DNA of 10,806 nt from Pseudomonas sp. SST3 (GTDB taxonomy: Bacteria; Pseudomonadota; Gammaproteobacteria; Pseudomonadales; Pseudomonadaceae), in assembly GCF_003325755.1 (NCBI RefSeq), contig NZ_QORI02000046.1:1-10806 (forward strand), read 5' to 3'. Below, one piece after another: positions 10,065 to 10,806 of the stretch. Made by a program: the position numbers and the translations under genes. A model generated the notes under the pieces. The model was not told the origin of the DNA. It did no database searches and worked only from the letters and a program-made list of their open reading frames with translations. The stretch's first letter is position 1. Each line of letters begins with the position of its first letter.

Positions 10065-10802
10065 TTAGGACTTGGCCTCAAGCTGACTGACCTGCAGGTT
10101 GACCCAGTCTTCGGCGCGCTGATTGAGCTCGGCGACTGCCCGTGGTCCTTCGCTTGCGGCGTGCATGGCCGGTCCGATAACCACCCGAATGGTCCCGGGC
10201 CGCTTGCCCCAGCCAGACTTCGGCCAGAACATTCCAGCATTGTGCGCGATTGGCAGAACGGGAAGATTGGCATTCACCGCCAATGCCGCTCCGCTGCGGG
10301 AAAACTTACCGGTCTGCCCGACCGGCACGCGTGTACCCTCGGGAAAGATCAACACCCATGCTCCCTGCTCCAGCCGTTCTTGGCCCTGCTTGGCGACCTG
10401 ACGCAGTGCCGCCTTGGGGTTGTTGCGATCAATAGCGATCGGCTTGAGTAGCATGATTGCCCAGCCGAAGAACGGCACATGAAGCAGTTCGCGCTTGAGT
10501 ACCTGGCTCAGCGGTTCGAAGTACGCCGAGAGAAAGAAGGTCTCCCAGGTGCTCTGATGCTTGGAAAGAATGACGCAGGGCTTTTCCGGAATGTTCTCCT
10601 GGCCACTGATCTCATAGCGAAGGCCGACAACGGTTCTCGCCAGCCACACCGCACTGCGACACCAGGTCTGGACCACGAACCGATAGCGCGTGCGAAACGA
10701 CATGAAGGGCGCAAAGACCAAGCTGACCAGGCACCAAGCAAATGCCGTGAACGCCAGGAGCAGGTAGAACAATGCGACGCGTACTGGCAGCAATACGTTC
10801 AT
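10065..10802 (-). CDS. plsC: 1-acyl-sn-glycerol-3-phosphate acyltransferase (PlsC-type)
   Basis: This membrane enzyme adds the second acyl chain to lysophosphatidic acid, giving phosphatidic acid for phospholipid synthesis. The 245 residues include an N-terminal membrane segment (about 8-32), the catalytic HX4(D/E) motif in SKHQSTWET (H82, E87), the substrate-binding block VLKRELLHVPFFGWAIMLLKPI (about 101-122), FPEGTR (153-158) and LPVLPIAHNAG (180-190). The glutamate in place of aspartate is seen in this proteobacterial subgroup. The P. aeruginosa gene next to gyrB (PA0005, lptA) is of the same type. The ATG at 10800-10802 gives a family-like N-terminus, but only four upstream bases are visible (AAGG, too close to be a good Shine-Dalgarno), so the start is not certain. 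Confidence 0.93.
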   Translation of the reverse strand: MNVLLPVRVALFYLLLAFTAFAWCLVSLVFAPFMSFRTRYRFVVQTWCRSAVWLARTVVGLRYEISGQENIPEKPCVILSKHQSTWETFFLSAYFEPLSQVLKRELLHVPFFGWAIMLLKPIAIDRNNPKAALRQVAKQGQERLEQGAWVLIFPEGTRVPVGQTGKFSRSGAALAVNANLPVLPIAHNAGMFWPKSGWGKRPGTIRVVIGPAMHAASEGPRAVAELNQRAEDWVNLQVSQLEAKS

Positions 10803-10806
10803 CCTT

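Overview
The window is the chromosomal replication-origin region of a gammaproteobacterium of the Pseudomonas type (Pseudomonas sensu lato, possibly the stutzeri group). This rests on the gene order yidC-yidD-rnpA-rpmH / oriC / dnaA-dnaN-recF-gyrB, on protein sequences that read like Pseudomonas orthologues throughout, on the E. coli-like long GyrB, and on ParB-binding sites of the Pseudomonas form near the origin. The species is an inference.

Layout. Positions 1-84 are not genomic DNA. They are 24 back-to-back homopolymer runs whose order, read on the minus strand, follows the Ion Torrent nucleotide flow order, so this is a read-end or contig-end artefact. From 85 to 1599, on the minus strand, lie the truncated start of yidC (also carrying an apparent one-base frameshift near 148-149), then yidD, rnpA and rpmH (44 codons). 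They are transcribed leftwards from a near-consensus sigma70 promoter at 1658-1686. From about 1700 to 2100 is oriC: an 80-bp tract with 70% A+T, about six DnaA boxes or variants, and a candidate dnaA promoter whose -35 lies inside the one perfect box. From 2101 to 8231, on the plus strand, dnaA, dnaN, recF and gyrB are tightly packed (gaps of 36 and 15 bp, then an ATGA overlap). They end at a rho-independent terminator at 8266-8290.

Three parS-type palindromes lie in this part: two inside recF and a perfect one touching the gyrB terminator. The origin segment therefore also carries part of the centromere read by ParB. Next, on the plus strand, is ahpF (8420-9985), the flavoprotein reductase of the alkyl hydroperoxide reductase system. 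It has its own candidate OxyR-type promoter and no ahpC in view. A strong hairpin at 10001-10036 separates it from the convergent plsC-type acyltransferase gene (10065-10802, minus strand), which starts at the right edge.

The genes work together as the core of chromosome replication and segregation (DnaA initiator, beta clamp, RecF repair, gyrase, parS), beside a translation, RNA-processing and membrane-insertion cluster (L34, RNase P protein, YidD, YidC). ahpF is the outsider by function and, from memory of P. aeruginosa gene order, also by position. I found no undescribed multi-gene system here. The most notable points are the flow-order artefact, the yidC frameshift, the parS cluster, and the ahpF insertion with its possible OxyR site.
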